A DNA stretch of 13,951 nt. It comes from JAPXSY01 sp034003585. GTDB lineage: Bacteria > Verrucomicrobiota > Kiritimatiellia > RFP12 > UBA1067. The first letter of the stretch is position 1. Each line of letters starts with the position of its first letter. Below the pieces are notes generated by a model. It was not told the DNA's origin and made no database searches. It was given only the letters and a program-made list of their open reading frames with translations. Of the stretch, positions 6,163-13,951 are shown piece by piece. Position numbers and translations under genes: made by a program. Location: contig JAVEYH010000098.1 in assembly GCA_034003585.1 (NCBI GenBank), positions 1 to 13,951 on the forward strand, in the 5' to 3' direction.

Positions 6163-9100
6163 ATGAACCGAAAACAGATGCGCACACTGTTCATGAGCCT
6201 GTTACTCATGACAACGGCGCGGGCGGGCGTCTGGGTGGATGTCTACGCAACCGTCAAAGACGGCGACGGGGGCTCCTTGTCGGGAGCCACCGCAAAACTC
6301 TATGGCGGCAGCTCCCCCTATGGAGGCGAACCCTATACCTCGGAGACAATGTGGTGGGATACCTGCTACCTGAGCTGCTACCGCAGCGCGGGACCGGTCG
6401 TGCTGACAATCGAAAAAGAAGGCTTCGGCACATGGCGCGAGCATTGGGATGAGTCCGAAATCGGAGACTATGCCTTCTTCGAACCGATCTGCGTGCTGCT
6501 CCCTCCGTGCTCGGTGACCGGACGGGTTGAGAACGCCTCGGGCGATCCCGTCTCGAATGCCGTGGTGCGTCTCGATTGGGTTGCGGGCGACGGCGTCGTC
6601 GAACACGAGACCATCACCGACGCAGAAGGACGGTACGCGATGGACGGCATCGGCGTGGGAGGCTATTCGATGACCGTCCTGCCGCCTCCGCCATACATGG
6701 CCACCAACGCGCCGGTGACGCTGGACGCGCCTGAAACCTACGCTTTCCCGTTTACCCTTGCCGAGGGCGCCGCGATCCGCGGCACAGTAACCGGATGGTC
6801 TTCCGGAACCCCGCTCAGCAATGTCACGGTGCAGATCAACGGCCCCATGCAAGCTCAGGCGGTCAGCGACACAAACGGGCTTTACGTTGCCGATCAGCTT
6901 GCCGAAGGCGAGTATGCCGTCACCGCCGCCGCCGCAGGCTACTGCGATCATTCGAACACCGTTGCGACGGTGTCCGGCCAGACCGTCACAAACGACATCG
7001 CGATGCGGCGCCCGGCGACGCTGCGCGTCCGCGTCGATGCGCCAGACGGCAGCGCGCTCTGGGGAGCGCCCGTCGGCGTATGGCGGGTGCAGGAAGATGC
7101 GTCCGCTTCCTGGACCGCCGCCACCGACGCCACGGGGTGGTCCACGGTGACGGGCATCCTGCCGGGCGAGCGCGTGTTGCGCGTGTCGGATCCCTACTAC
7201 CAGACGTTCCAGTTGCCAATCGAATTCCCTGACGGCGGCGCGGTCACGCAGCAGGTCGAGCTGGCCCGGGCGATCCATTTTTCCGGCCAGGTGCGCGAAG
7301 CCGCAACCGCCGCGCATCCTATCGAGGGTGCGACCGTGGCCGTTGCGCTCGCCGCCGACACGTCTGTTGTCTGCCGCGTCGAGACAACCGATGCGTTCGG
7401 ACGCTTCCGCATGCCAGGGCTGGCGCCCGGCGCGTATCAAGTGACGGCGACCCATCCGGCCTACGAGAACGGCGAAACCAATCTCACGATCCAGGCGGGT
7501 TCTGACGTCGCACTCTTTCTCACGCCGTTGCCGGCTCCCGGCTACGACCTCTACGTGCAGGTCAACTGCGCGCTCGCCGGCATCCCGATCGGACAGGTCG
7601 CGGTGATGATGGCCGTTTGGTCTGAAGCCGTCGGCGGCGTGCTGCTGGAGGAGCGCAGGCTCGTGACCGACGAAAACGGCACGCTCTGCTTCCGGGGCGT
7701 GCCGCAGGGCCATGCCGAATTTGCGGTCAACCATCCTGACGACACGCACCGCGGCTGGTGGAAGGCCTTCGACACCGAGCGCCGGCTGGTGCAGAACGCC
7801 AAGCTGGTCAATATCCGACTCGAGCCGAAGAAAAGCGCGTTCACCGTGGACATGAATCCGCCCTATGCGTGGATGGAGGGTATGCCGGTGTACGTCCAGA
7901 ACTTCTGGGTCGAGATCAAGGGGTACGACACGGCGCAGGGCACGTCTCTGTATCCTGCCCGGACGGGGATCACGGACAAGGACGGGAAGTGCTTCTTCGA
8001 GCGCGTGGCGTGTCTGCCGACGCGCATCACGATCCGCCGGCCCGGCTTCGCGCTCGCCCACTACGACATCGCGCCCGACGCCGGCGGAAGTTTCGCGACG
8101 CCGGTGATCGTCACGCGGCCCGCGATCACCGCCGGCACATCGTTCCAGCTTTTCTTCGACCAGCCGGTCTTCAACTATCTCTCGGGGACGACCTCGATTC
8201 CCATCGGCCAGCGCGGGCTGCCGAACAGCAACACCGAGGGTTTTGATGACACGTGGAGCCTCGACCGCACCGCGTCGCTGCCGTTTCGCGCGACCACGGC
8301 CTACGGGCCGCGCTCGCCCTGGGGCGCGGGCACGTACGAGCTGTTCTGCCTGCCGCTGGATGTCTACAGCGCGTTCGGGGAGCACTCCGTGCCGCCGCGG
8401 CAAATCTTCCGGTTCGCCTTCCGCTTCCCGCCCCAGCAGGTTTTCATCCGAGAGGGCGCGACCACCGAACATACCATCCGGGCGGAAGTCGTGCCGGCCG
8501 AGTATCATGGAACGCTCTTCGCGGCCGACACCCTCAGCGCGGCGGGCGAGCCCCTGTACCGGCCGGTCACCAACACCGAGGTGCGGTTCGTCATTCACGA
8601 AACCGCGCAGGCTGCGTTCACGCCCTCGAACCTGACACATGTCGTGACGACCGACGCCAGCGGCAACTACGCCGTCACGCTGCCGCCCGGCATCTACGGC
8701 ATCGAAATCCCCTCCATGAACGGCTATTGGGGCGAGAAAGTGGTGTTGGCCAGAACCGGTGTCCCCGTTACGGAATATCCGTGGCCCGCCGCCTACAGCA
8801 AACCTGCGGAATGGACGGTCGCAGCCTATGACTCCGCCCATCTCAAAGGCTACGGCCTGCGCATCGATTCGGCGGATGCCGGCCATCTCGATCTGGTCAC
8901 CCGGCTCCAGCGCTACCACATCAGAAAGGCGCTCGGCGAGTCAGGGGAAATCGCCCGACGGCTGGTCTTCCGGAACGCCCAGACCGAGGCGTGGGTTCAG
9001 ACTTCAGACCTGCTTGAGAGCCAGTCCGAGATGGTTCTCTCCGGCGCGGGCAGCCTCCATGCGCCTGTTCTTCTTGACGATGCGGGCATGTTCGCGGTCT

Positions 9101-12100
9101 GGACCAATCTTGCCGCCGGAGCCTACACGTTTGAAGGCGGCACGCACGATTATCTGCAGACCCAGTCCACCGGACAGGTGTTCACGTGTTTCGACTGGGG
9201 CGACTACCCCGGCGACAAGCCGGCCGCGGAGCCGCCCTACGGTGCCGATCCCCTGCCGATGCGCATCTACGACGGAGGGGAATCCTCTTTCGCCGATCCC
9301 GGTTCCGAGGCAGCCACGGTGACTGTGTTGTTCATGGATGGCGAGGAACTGAGCAGCTACCAGACCGCCCCCCTTTATGTCCGCTACACCGAGTGGCCGA
9401 CACGGGTGTTCGGCTACGCCTCCCGCGTCAATGACGCCCGCGTGGAGTGCCTCTACATCAGCCACGGCGGCGATCTGTATCAAGCCAACCGCAACGAGTT
9501 GGGCAACTGGGTCGCCAGCACGCTGGGCGCCAAGGCGAACGTGAACCTCTCGCCCTACACCCTGACCGTCACGGCGCGCCAGGCCGACGCCCAGGACTTC
9601 GCTGTTCCCGACATGCCGTTCCGTTTCAACGGCACGGACTACACGGCGCCGCATCAGTTCTCCGGCGTCACCGGGGAAGCTGTCCTCGCGGCGGTCCCCG
9701 GCGCGGCGGGCGCTTGGGCGTGGGAACGGGTCGGCTATGCGGTCAACGTGACCAATACCGTCACGGAAGTGCTGGCCACGATCTACGCCGCGCCGGTCAT
9801 TGACCTGACGGGGATGCTGACGCACGCCCGGACCGGCGAGCCGGTCAGCAACGCCGTCGTGAGACTGCTGCGTTCGGATGGCGGCATGACTCGCCTGGCC
9901 AGCGGCGGGACGGCACAAGGCGTGCACACGCTGTCGGACGGCACATTCTCGCTGACGGGAATTGCCGCCGGCTTTGGCGCCTATCTGCTCGACGTGCACC
10001 ATGCCGGCTATCTGCCGGTGCGGACGCGCCTCGTACTGGGCGATTTGATCACCGCCACCAACGCCCTGAGCTTCAGCGCCGCGCTCGCCCAACCGTTGCC
10101 GATAACGCCCGTGGGCCTAAGCCTGGCACTTGACGCGTGGGACCGACAGGGCGCGGTGCTGCACGGCGTGAAAGCGGGCGGCACGGAGAAGAAAGACGAG
10201 ACCGAGGAGGCCGTTACCCTGCGCGTCGGCGCGTCGGCCGCGATCACCACGCAGACCTATCCGATGCAACGTTTCGATCAGTCCGACGGCTCGCCCGGGG
10301 GAACCGAGGACGTGGCGCTCGACGACTGGCTTGGGGAGTTCTGGATCGTGGACGCGCGCCGGACCGATGCCAATACCAATGCGGTTCCGCTGCTGCCGGC
10401 CACGGACACGGAGTTCTATCCGAAAAACCGCAACCACCTGCCTATGGCGGACGATCCCGCCGGCATCGAGGTTTGGATGCGGGAGACGATTCGAAACAAG
10501 GGTTTCTACCGCCGATTCGCTTTCCCCGGACGCACTGACGCGGCCGTCATCACCGGCGCGTTGAATGTGGCGGAAATTCCGGCGGGCGATGTGAATCCCG
10601 TGCTTGTGGCGCTCACGGGCAAGGGCGCCGCGACAATCCTGCCGCTCGGCACGAACCGCCTGCACTCCGTGACGATGCCGCGCTGGCTCGCGTTCGCCGC
10701 GGACATGCTGGCGACGGCCGGGTCGGTCCAGGGCAGCTACGCCGAACTCAAGGAGACTTTTGCCTCCAAACAGCCCGACGGCAAGCTTTCCGCGCTGCCG
10801 AGCATCACCGGCGGAGTCAGTCAGGAAAACGGCTACCTTTCGTACACCTACGGTCTGGGCGTCGCCTGGACCGAAGGCAACGAAGCGGCCGGCGAGGGCG
10901 GGTTGAGTCTGGGGCCCGGTCTGCTCGGGCTCCAGTTCGAGGCCTCCGCCGCGATCGGTTTCAGCGGCGAGACCCGCGACATCTCCTTCGAGGTGGGGGG
11001 TAGCGTCGGCAAAGAGGAGATCGATTTTTCCGACTACATGCCGGGCATTGCCAAAGGCATCGGCGTGGAGGGAACGGTCAACAGCATCAGCGGCATGGCG
11101 CAGACGAAACACAGCGGACAGTTCGCCGGCGGCGATTGGCGCGAGCGCGAGGTCGAGACGAGCGTCGGCGCTTCCTTCGACTTGACTTTGCGCTACAATC
11201 TCGAGGGGATTACCGGCAAACTCCCTTACGTGGGGCCGTTCCTCACCGCCGCGGATCGCACAAACCTTCTGAAACTCTACGCGCGTCTCGACGCCGGCGG
11301 CGCGGTCGAGTCCAAGGAGACGTGGCGCACCGTGGAGCTCGAGCGCGCGCCGGTCGGTGATCCCAACACCGGCGGCTATGACTCCGGCGACTATGTCATC
11401 CTTTATCCGGAACTGGATCCGCTGACGCCCTCGCGCCACGCGTTCGGCGGCGCCACCTCGACCGACGCTTCCGTGACGAACACCTTCACCCTGGGCCTGA
11501 CCTTCGGCACCAGCTTCGAAGGCAGCGCGCTCGGCGATCATCTGTACGTCCGGGCCGGACTCGAAATCACCGGCAATGAGAACGATCTGGTCGCAGGCAA
11601 GCCCTCGCTTGTCATCACGCCGAACACGGTCGGCGACTGGCCCCCCGTCAAACGTATCGAGGGCGATGTCAACGCCTTCGCCACGGCCAAGCTCGATGTG
11701 TACGTCACCGAGATCGAAAAGACCTGGAGCCTGAACCTCGCGCGCATCGACTACCAGTACACGACGGAAAGCCTGATGACCATGACCGATCTGGATATTC
11801 TCGTGAACGAGGCCGCCCCGTCTTCAACAACGTTCACCGGCACCCTCCCCGTGCTGGCGCACGCTTTGCCCCGTGGCTCGTCGTATGCCGTCGGCGGTCC
11901 CTGGCTCGCCTTCGGCATGTACGACGCCGCCACGCGGCAGACCGCGCTGGTCATCAGTGTCCTTGCGGACGGCGTCTACGGCACGCCGATGGTTATCGCC
12001 ACGGTCGAGGGGCTGGGGCTTGTCCGTCTCGCGGAACTGGGCGACGGGCGCTGGCTGCTGGTCTGGGAGGAACAGCCCGGACTCGCCACGAACCCGTCCG

Positions 12101-13608
12101 CCTTTTCCGTCATTCGGGCAACCTTCTTCGAAGATGGCGCGTGGGGAACGCCGCAGACCGTCGTGGCGCTCGACGGCTATCTCAAAGAGGCGGAGGTTTT
12201 CGCCACGGGGGATACGCTCAGCATCGCTTACGTGGAATCGCATGAGAGCCGCGAGAGCGACGAAGGACGCATCCGCGCCGTAGTTTTCGATCCGCTCGAA
12301 GCGGTGTGGTCGTTGCCGCAAAACATCCGCGCCAGCCAGCCAGCGCTTGGCGCGGCGCTGGCCTGCGTGGGAGCTTCGGCGGGCGAGGTGTGGAGCGGCG
12401 AGCCGGGCCGGATCCTGTACATCCAGAGCAACCAGTCCGTCTCCTCGCGCTACTGGGACGGCGGACGTTTCTGCGTGCCGGGAATGTCGGACTACGTCTA
12501 CATCACCGCCGGACCGGTCGATCACGTCGCGCTGTGCCCCGCCGGCACGAACGACTGCTTGTACATGGGCTTGGCCGAGAGCGACGGCGAGATCCGCATC
12601 CGGCGGTACGCGCCCGATCCGGCGCGCGACCCGGAGAATCCGGACTACAATTGGAACGGGCGGTCCGTAGCCGCGATGTGGCCGGAGCTCGGGGTGGCCG
12701 CGACCGGGCAGGACACGCTTGACGACCTGGCCTGCGGCTGGCTCGGCGAGTCAGGCAGACTGCTGACCGCCTGGTCGCGCAACGGTCGGCTGGCGTGCGT
12801 CTTCTGCGATCCGGAGTCGGTCGCAAACGGCAGTCAACACGCGTTGAGCAGCAACGAAGGCGGCCAGTACGCCGACATCCGTATCGAGCCGCTATCCAAC
12901 GCCACGGCGCGCGTGTTCGCGCGCTACCTCTCTCCAACGGTCCATGAGCTGCGGGCCTTCACGGTTTCGGCGGAAGAGGGAATGATCGGCCCCGACCCCG
13001 ACGCGACCGGTCTCTTCACACTCATCTATCTGGCCGGAACGGGCGGCAGCATTCAGGGCGTGATCACGCAGCTCGTCAGCTCGGGCGAAAGCGGCACGCA
13101 GGTCATTGCCGTGCCCGCGAACGACAGCGGCGCGTTCGGGCGCTGGAGCGACGGCGTGATGAATGCCGGACGCACCGATGCCAACGTTCGGTCGAATCTC
13201 ACGGTCACCGCGCGTTTCCGCAGCGTCGGCGGCGCCGACCTCGACTGGTACGCTGCGCGCGGTCTCGCGCCGGAAGGCGGCGAAGACTGGAGCGACGTCG
13301 ACGCGCGCGCCGTGCCGGGCAAGGGCACGACGCTGCTGCACGAGAACATCGCCGACACCGATCCCGCCGACACCAACGATGTCTTCCGGGTGCTGACGCT
13401 CGATCCCGGACCGCCCGTGACCGTGAGCTTCACGCCCGCTTCGGCCGCCCGCTTCTACACGCTGCAAGCCGCGACCAATCTCGTGACCGGCCCGTGGGCC
13501 GACGTGCCCGGCCAAGGCCCGCGCCCCGGCGCGGGCGGGCAAGACACGATGAGCGAAGCGAGCGGCGATCCCGCCCGATTCTACCGCGTGAAAGTGGAGG
13601 TGCCATGA
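6163..13608 (+). CDS. Giant secreted protein with carboxypeptidase-regulatory-like repeats, strand-rich core, propeller-like region and InlB-type repeat
   Basis: A 2481-residue exported protein. Signal peptide 1-21 (cleavage ARA|GVW). Residues 22 to about 640 hold a string of CarboxypepD_reg/Cna-B-like Ig domains, e.g. 115-198 'VTGRVENASGDPVSNAVVRL', 200-284 'IRGTVTGWSSGTPLSNVTV', 371-455 'FSGQVREAATAAHPIEGATV'; more lie near 783-860 and 1213-1295. Residues about 1545-1870 are rich in alternating polar/hydrophobic strands resembling barrel or large-sheet segments. Residues about 1886-2270 have repeated 'W...V/I..L' units like a beta-propeller ('DGRWLLVWEE', 'EGRIRAVVFD'). Residues 2284-2354 match the divergent InlB B-repeat type ('AGTGGSIQG ... 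GRWSDG ... RTDANV'). A degenerate EF-hand-like spacer (2358-2413) and the shared C-terminal module (2414-2481) end the protein. Paired cysteines occur near the N-terminus (DTCYLSC, CVLLPPC), fitting an oxidising compartment. AGGAG at 6151-6155 precedes the ATG by seven bases. No catalytic motif recognised; structural, adhesive or binding role inferred. Confidence 0.92.
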   Translation: MNRKQMRTLFMSLLLMTTARAGVWVDVYATVKDGDGGSLSGATAKLYGGSSPYGGEPYTSETMWWDTCYLSCYRSAGPVVLTIEKEGFGTWREHWDESEIGDYAFFEPICVLLPPCSVTGRVENASGDPVSNAVVRLDWVAGDGVVEHETITDAEGRYAMDGIGVGGYSMTVLPPPPYMATNAPVTLDAPETYAFPFTLAEGAAIRGTVTGWSSGTPLSNVTVQINGPMQAQAVSDTNGLYVADQLAEGEYAVTAAAAGYCDHSNTVATVSGQTVTNDIAMRRPATLRVRVDAPDGSALWGAPVGVWRVQEDASASWTAATDATGWSTVTGILPGERVLRVSDPYYQTFQLPIEFPDGGAVTQQVELARAIHFSGQVREAATAAHPIEGATVAVALAADTSVVCRVETTDAFGRFRMPGLAPGAYQVTATHPAYENGETNLTIQAGSDVALFLTPLPAPGYDLYVQVNCALAGIPIGQVAVMMAVWSEAVGGVLLEERRLVTDENGTLCFRGVPQGHAEFAVNHPDDTHRGWWKAFDTERRLVQNAKLVNIRLEPKKSAFTVDMNPPYAWMEGMPVYVQNFWVEIKGYDTAQGTSLYPARTGITDKDGKCFFERVACLPTRITIRRPGFALAHYDIAPDAGGSFATPVIVTRPAITAGTSFQLFFDQPVFNYLSGTTSIPIGQRGLPNSNTEGFDDTWSLDRTASLPFRATTAYGPRSPWGAGTYELFCLPLDVYSAFGEHSVPPRQIFRFAFRFPPQQVFIREGATTEHTIRAEVVPAEYHGTLFAADTLSAAGEPLYRPVTNTEVRFVIHETAQAAFTPSNLTHVVTTDASGNYAVTLPPGIYGIEIPSMNGYWGEKVVLARTGVPVTEYPWPAAYSKPAEWTVAAYDSAHLKGYGLRIDSADAGHLDLVTRLQRYHIRKALGESGEIARRLVFRNAQTEAWVQTSDLLESQSEMVLSGAGSLHAPVLLDDAGMFAVWTNLAAGAYTFEGGTHDYLQTQSTGQVFTCFDWGDYPGDKPAAEPPYGADPLPMRIYDGGESSFADPGSEAATVTVLFMDGEELSSYQTAPLYVRYTEWPTRVFGYASRVNDARVECLYISHGGDLYQANRNELGNWVASTLGAKANVNLSPYTLTVTARQADAQDFAVPDMPFRFNGTDYTAPHQFSGVTGEAVLAAVPGAAGAWAWERVGYAVNVTNTVTEVLATIYAAPVIDLTGMLTHARTGEPVSNAVVRLLRSDGGMTRLASGGTAQGVHTLSDGTFSLTGIAAGFGAYLLDVHHAGYLPVRTRLVLGDLITATNALSFSAALAQPLPITPVGLSLALDAWDRQGAVLHGVKAGGTEKKDETEEAVTLRVGASAAITTQTYPMQRFDQSDGSPGGTEDVALDDWLGEFWIVDARRTDANTNAVPLLPATDTEFYPKNRNHLPMADDPAGIEVWMRETIRNKGFYRRFAFPGRTDAAVITGALNVAEIPAGDVNPVLVALTGKGAATILPLGTNRLHSVTMPRWLAFAADMLATAGSVQGSYAELKETFASKQPDGKLSALPSITGGVSQENGYLSYTYGLGVAWTEGNEAAGEGGLSLGPGLLGLQFEASAAIGFSGETRDISFEVGGSVGKEEIDFSDYMPGIAKGIGVEGTVNSISGMAQTKHSGQFAGGDWREREVETSVGASFDLTLRYNLEGITGKLPYVGPFLTAADRTNLLKLYARLDAGGAVESKETWRTVELERAPVGDPNTGGYDSGDYVILYPELDPLTPSRHAFGGATSTDASVTNTFTLGLTFGTSFEGSALGDHLYVRAGLEITGNENDLVAGKPSLVITPNTVGDWPPVKRIEGDVNAFATAKLDVYVTEIEKTWSLNLARIDYQYTTESLMTMTDLDILVNEAAPSSTTFTGTLPVLAHALPRGSSYAVGGPWLAFGMYDAATRQTALVISVLADGVYGTPMVIATVEGLGLVRLAELGDGRWLLVWEEQPGLATNPSAFSVIRATFFEDGAWGTPQTVVALDGYLKEAEVFATGDTLSIAYVESHESRESDEGRIRAVVFDPLEAVWSLPQNIRASQPALGAALACVGASAGEVWSGEPGRILYIQSNQSVSSRYWDGGRFCVPGMSDYVYITAGPVDHVALCPAGTNDCLYMGLAESDGEIRIRRYAPDPARDPENPDYNWNGRSVAAMWPELGVAATGQDTLDDLACGWLGESGRLLTAWSRNGRLACVFCDPESVANGSQHALSSNEGGQYADIRIEPLSNATARVFARYLSPTVHELRAFTVSAEEGMIGPDPDATGLFTLIYLAGTGGSIQGVITQLVSSGESGTQVIAVPANDSGAFGRWSDGVMNAGRTDANVRSNLTVTARFRSVGGADLDWYAARGLAPEGGEDWSDVDARAVPGKGTTLLHENIADTDPADTNDVFRVLTLDPGPPVTVSFTPASAARFYTLQAATNLVTGPWADVPGQGPRPGAGGQDTMSEASGDPARFYRVKVEVP
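13402..13605 (+). repeat. Shared C-terminal module, copy 2
   Basis: Codes for residues 2414-2481 of the giant protein, from DPGPP to FYRVKVEVP, homologous to the end of the preceding gene. At DNA level only short blocks are identical (for example AAAGTGGAGGTGCC at the end), so the copies have diverged at synonymous sites while the protein was conserved. That points to selection on the module rather than recent gene conversion. The calcium-type loop that precedes the module in copy 1 is degraded here, while the FIAGTDPTN-like part survives as 'NIADTDPADTN'. Confidence 0.85.
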
Positions 13609-13684
13609 GCGCGTGAATCAAAAACAAAATCGCGGGAATTGATTCCATGGGCCATCGATTTCCCCGATAGAAAGGAAGGCGACC

Positions 13685-13951
13685 ATGAAACGTAACGTGA
13701 CGCTTCGGTGGTTCTCGGTCATGCTTATGACCAGCAGCGCCGTGTTTTGCCATGCCAACTGGGTGGTGGAAACCGAGGAAGTGGATGCCTCGCCCGGCGC
13801 CGGACCCTTCAACGCGGTTGCGCTGTGTGGCCGCAACCTGATTATGAGCCGAGCCGGCCGAAGGAATGGGGTAACACATTGTTGGTTTTCTCCACGACTT
13901 CGCCGCTTTCCAGCAGCCAGTCTTCCGCGACGATGCGCCAGGCTTTCCAGG
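13685..13951 (+). CDS. Start of a further secreted protein (3' end missing)
   Basis: An ATG at 13685 follows GAAAGGAAGG (about 13670-13679), the same type of binding site as the preceding genes, 76 bases after the giant gene. It opens with a signal peptide (MKRNVTLRWFSVMLMTSSAV, probable cleavage CHA|NWV), and the mature part begins NWVVETEEVDASPGAGPFNAVAL, reported here as NWVVETEEVD then ASPGAGPFNAVAL. The frame stays open to the window end, but after about residue 52 (base 13840) it becomes Arg/Ser/Cys-rich and no longer looks like protein, whereas the opposite strand does. The gene is therefore partial and may be interrupted, frameshifted or joined to foreign DNA. Its first ~50 codons are convincing as the fourth exported protein of the cluster; the remainder is doubtful. 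Confidence 0.6.
   Translation, partial: MKRNVTLRWFSVMLMTSSAVFCHANWVVETEEVDASPGAGPFNAVALCGRNLIMSRAGRRNGVTHCWFSPRLRRFPAASLPRRCARLSR
13842..13951 (-). CDS. Possible C-terminal end of an opposite-strand gene, partial
   Basis: On the minus strand, 35 codons run from the window edge to a TAA at 13844-13842. The peptide (including AWRIVAEDWLLESGEVVEKT and ending HSFGRLGS) has balanced composition and third positions rich in G/C, like real genes of this window, while the forward reading of the same bases is Arg/Ser-rich. I do not recognise the family; a phage structural protein is one loose possibility. It may be a true convergent gene end or part of unrelated DNA joined at the contig edge. Confidence 0.35.
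   Translation of the reverse strand, partial: WKAWRIVAEDWLLESGEVVEKTNNVLPHSFGRLGS

Noticed and set aside
6202..8919. A 905-codon open frame on the minus strand inside the giant gene
   Set aside because: The predicted product is Arg/His/Gly-rich without domains or signal peptide, and lies wholly opposite a well-supported gene. Similar antisense frames at 9004-10092 and 10117-11541 are explained the same way.
13635..13646. Palindrome GGAATTGATTCC as a terminator between the giant gene and the next
   Set aside because: The stem is only five A/T-containing pairs with a two-base loop and no T run follows.
1..13951. CRISPR arrays, tRNA or rRNA genes, insertion sequences and transposase genes
   Set aside because: No regularly spaced DNA repeats, no tRNA-like cloverleaf, no rRNA-like conserved sequence and no transposase or integrase motif were seen on either strand.

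Overview
The window is GC-rich, protein-dense DNA read almost entirely from the + strand. It most resembles a member of the Verrucomicrobiota/Kiritimatiellota branch of the PVC group. That guess rests on protein style: very long secreted modular proteins, a beta-helix protein ending in a D-x-D-x-D-W calcium-loop module, a divergent 'WGPF...TYRV' domain, 'DSDGD..NWQEFIAGTDPTN' spacers and C-termini ending in FYR-x-KVEVP. I know these features mainly from Kiritimatiellae, Lentisphaerae and Verrucomicrobia. No rRNA, tRNA or housekeeping marker is present to confirm it.

Layout: (1) 111-1067 encodes an AraC-type regulator with an N-terminal helix-turn-helix and a C-terminal GyrI-like effector domain. 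It starts without a visible Shine-Dalgarno site and contains a run of nine C. (2) 1068-1360 is a non-coding gap with an AT-richer patch that probably holds the promoter of the downstream genes. (3) 1361-1687 encodes a 108-residue protein with three predicted membrane segments. (4) Then come three large secreted proteins, closely spaced and each preceded by a strong purine-rich ribosome binding site: a 721-residue right-handed beta-helix protein (1740-3905), a 731-residue multidomain surface protein (3928-6123) and a 2481-residue giant (6163-13608). (5) At 13685 a fourth signal-peptide protein begins but runs off the window, and its coding character breaks down after about 13840.

The spacings (52, 22, 39 and 76 bases) and the shared ribosome binding site pattern suggest one operon of exported proteins. 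The second and third large proteins share a C-terminal module of 68 residues (about 43 identical by hand count, no gaps) that ends both proteins. It is a candidate sorting, anchoring or folding domain. No catalytic domain is recognised in any of the large proteins. They look like structural, adhesive or binding proteins of the cell envelope, possibly controlled by the upstream AraC-type protein; that regulatory link is inference.

The strongest candidates for something new are the shared C-terminal module, the 11-unit GGG-x-Y / x-x-N tandem repeat, which resembles chlamydial Pmp repeats but has no autotransporter barrel, and the strand-rich central part of the giant protein. The last ~110 bases look more like the end of a gene on the opposite strand than a continuation of the forward gene, so a chimeric contig end or a real recombination junction should be considered.
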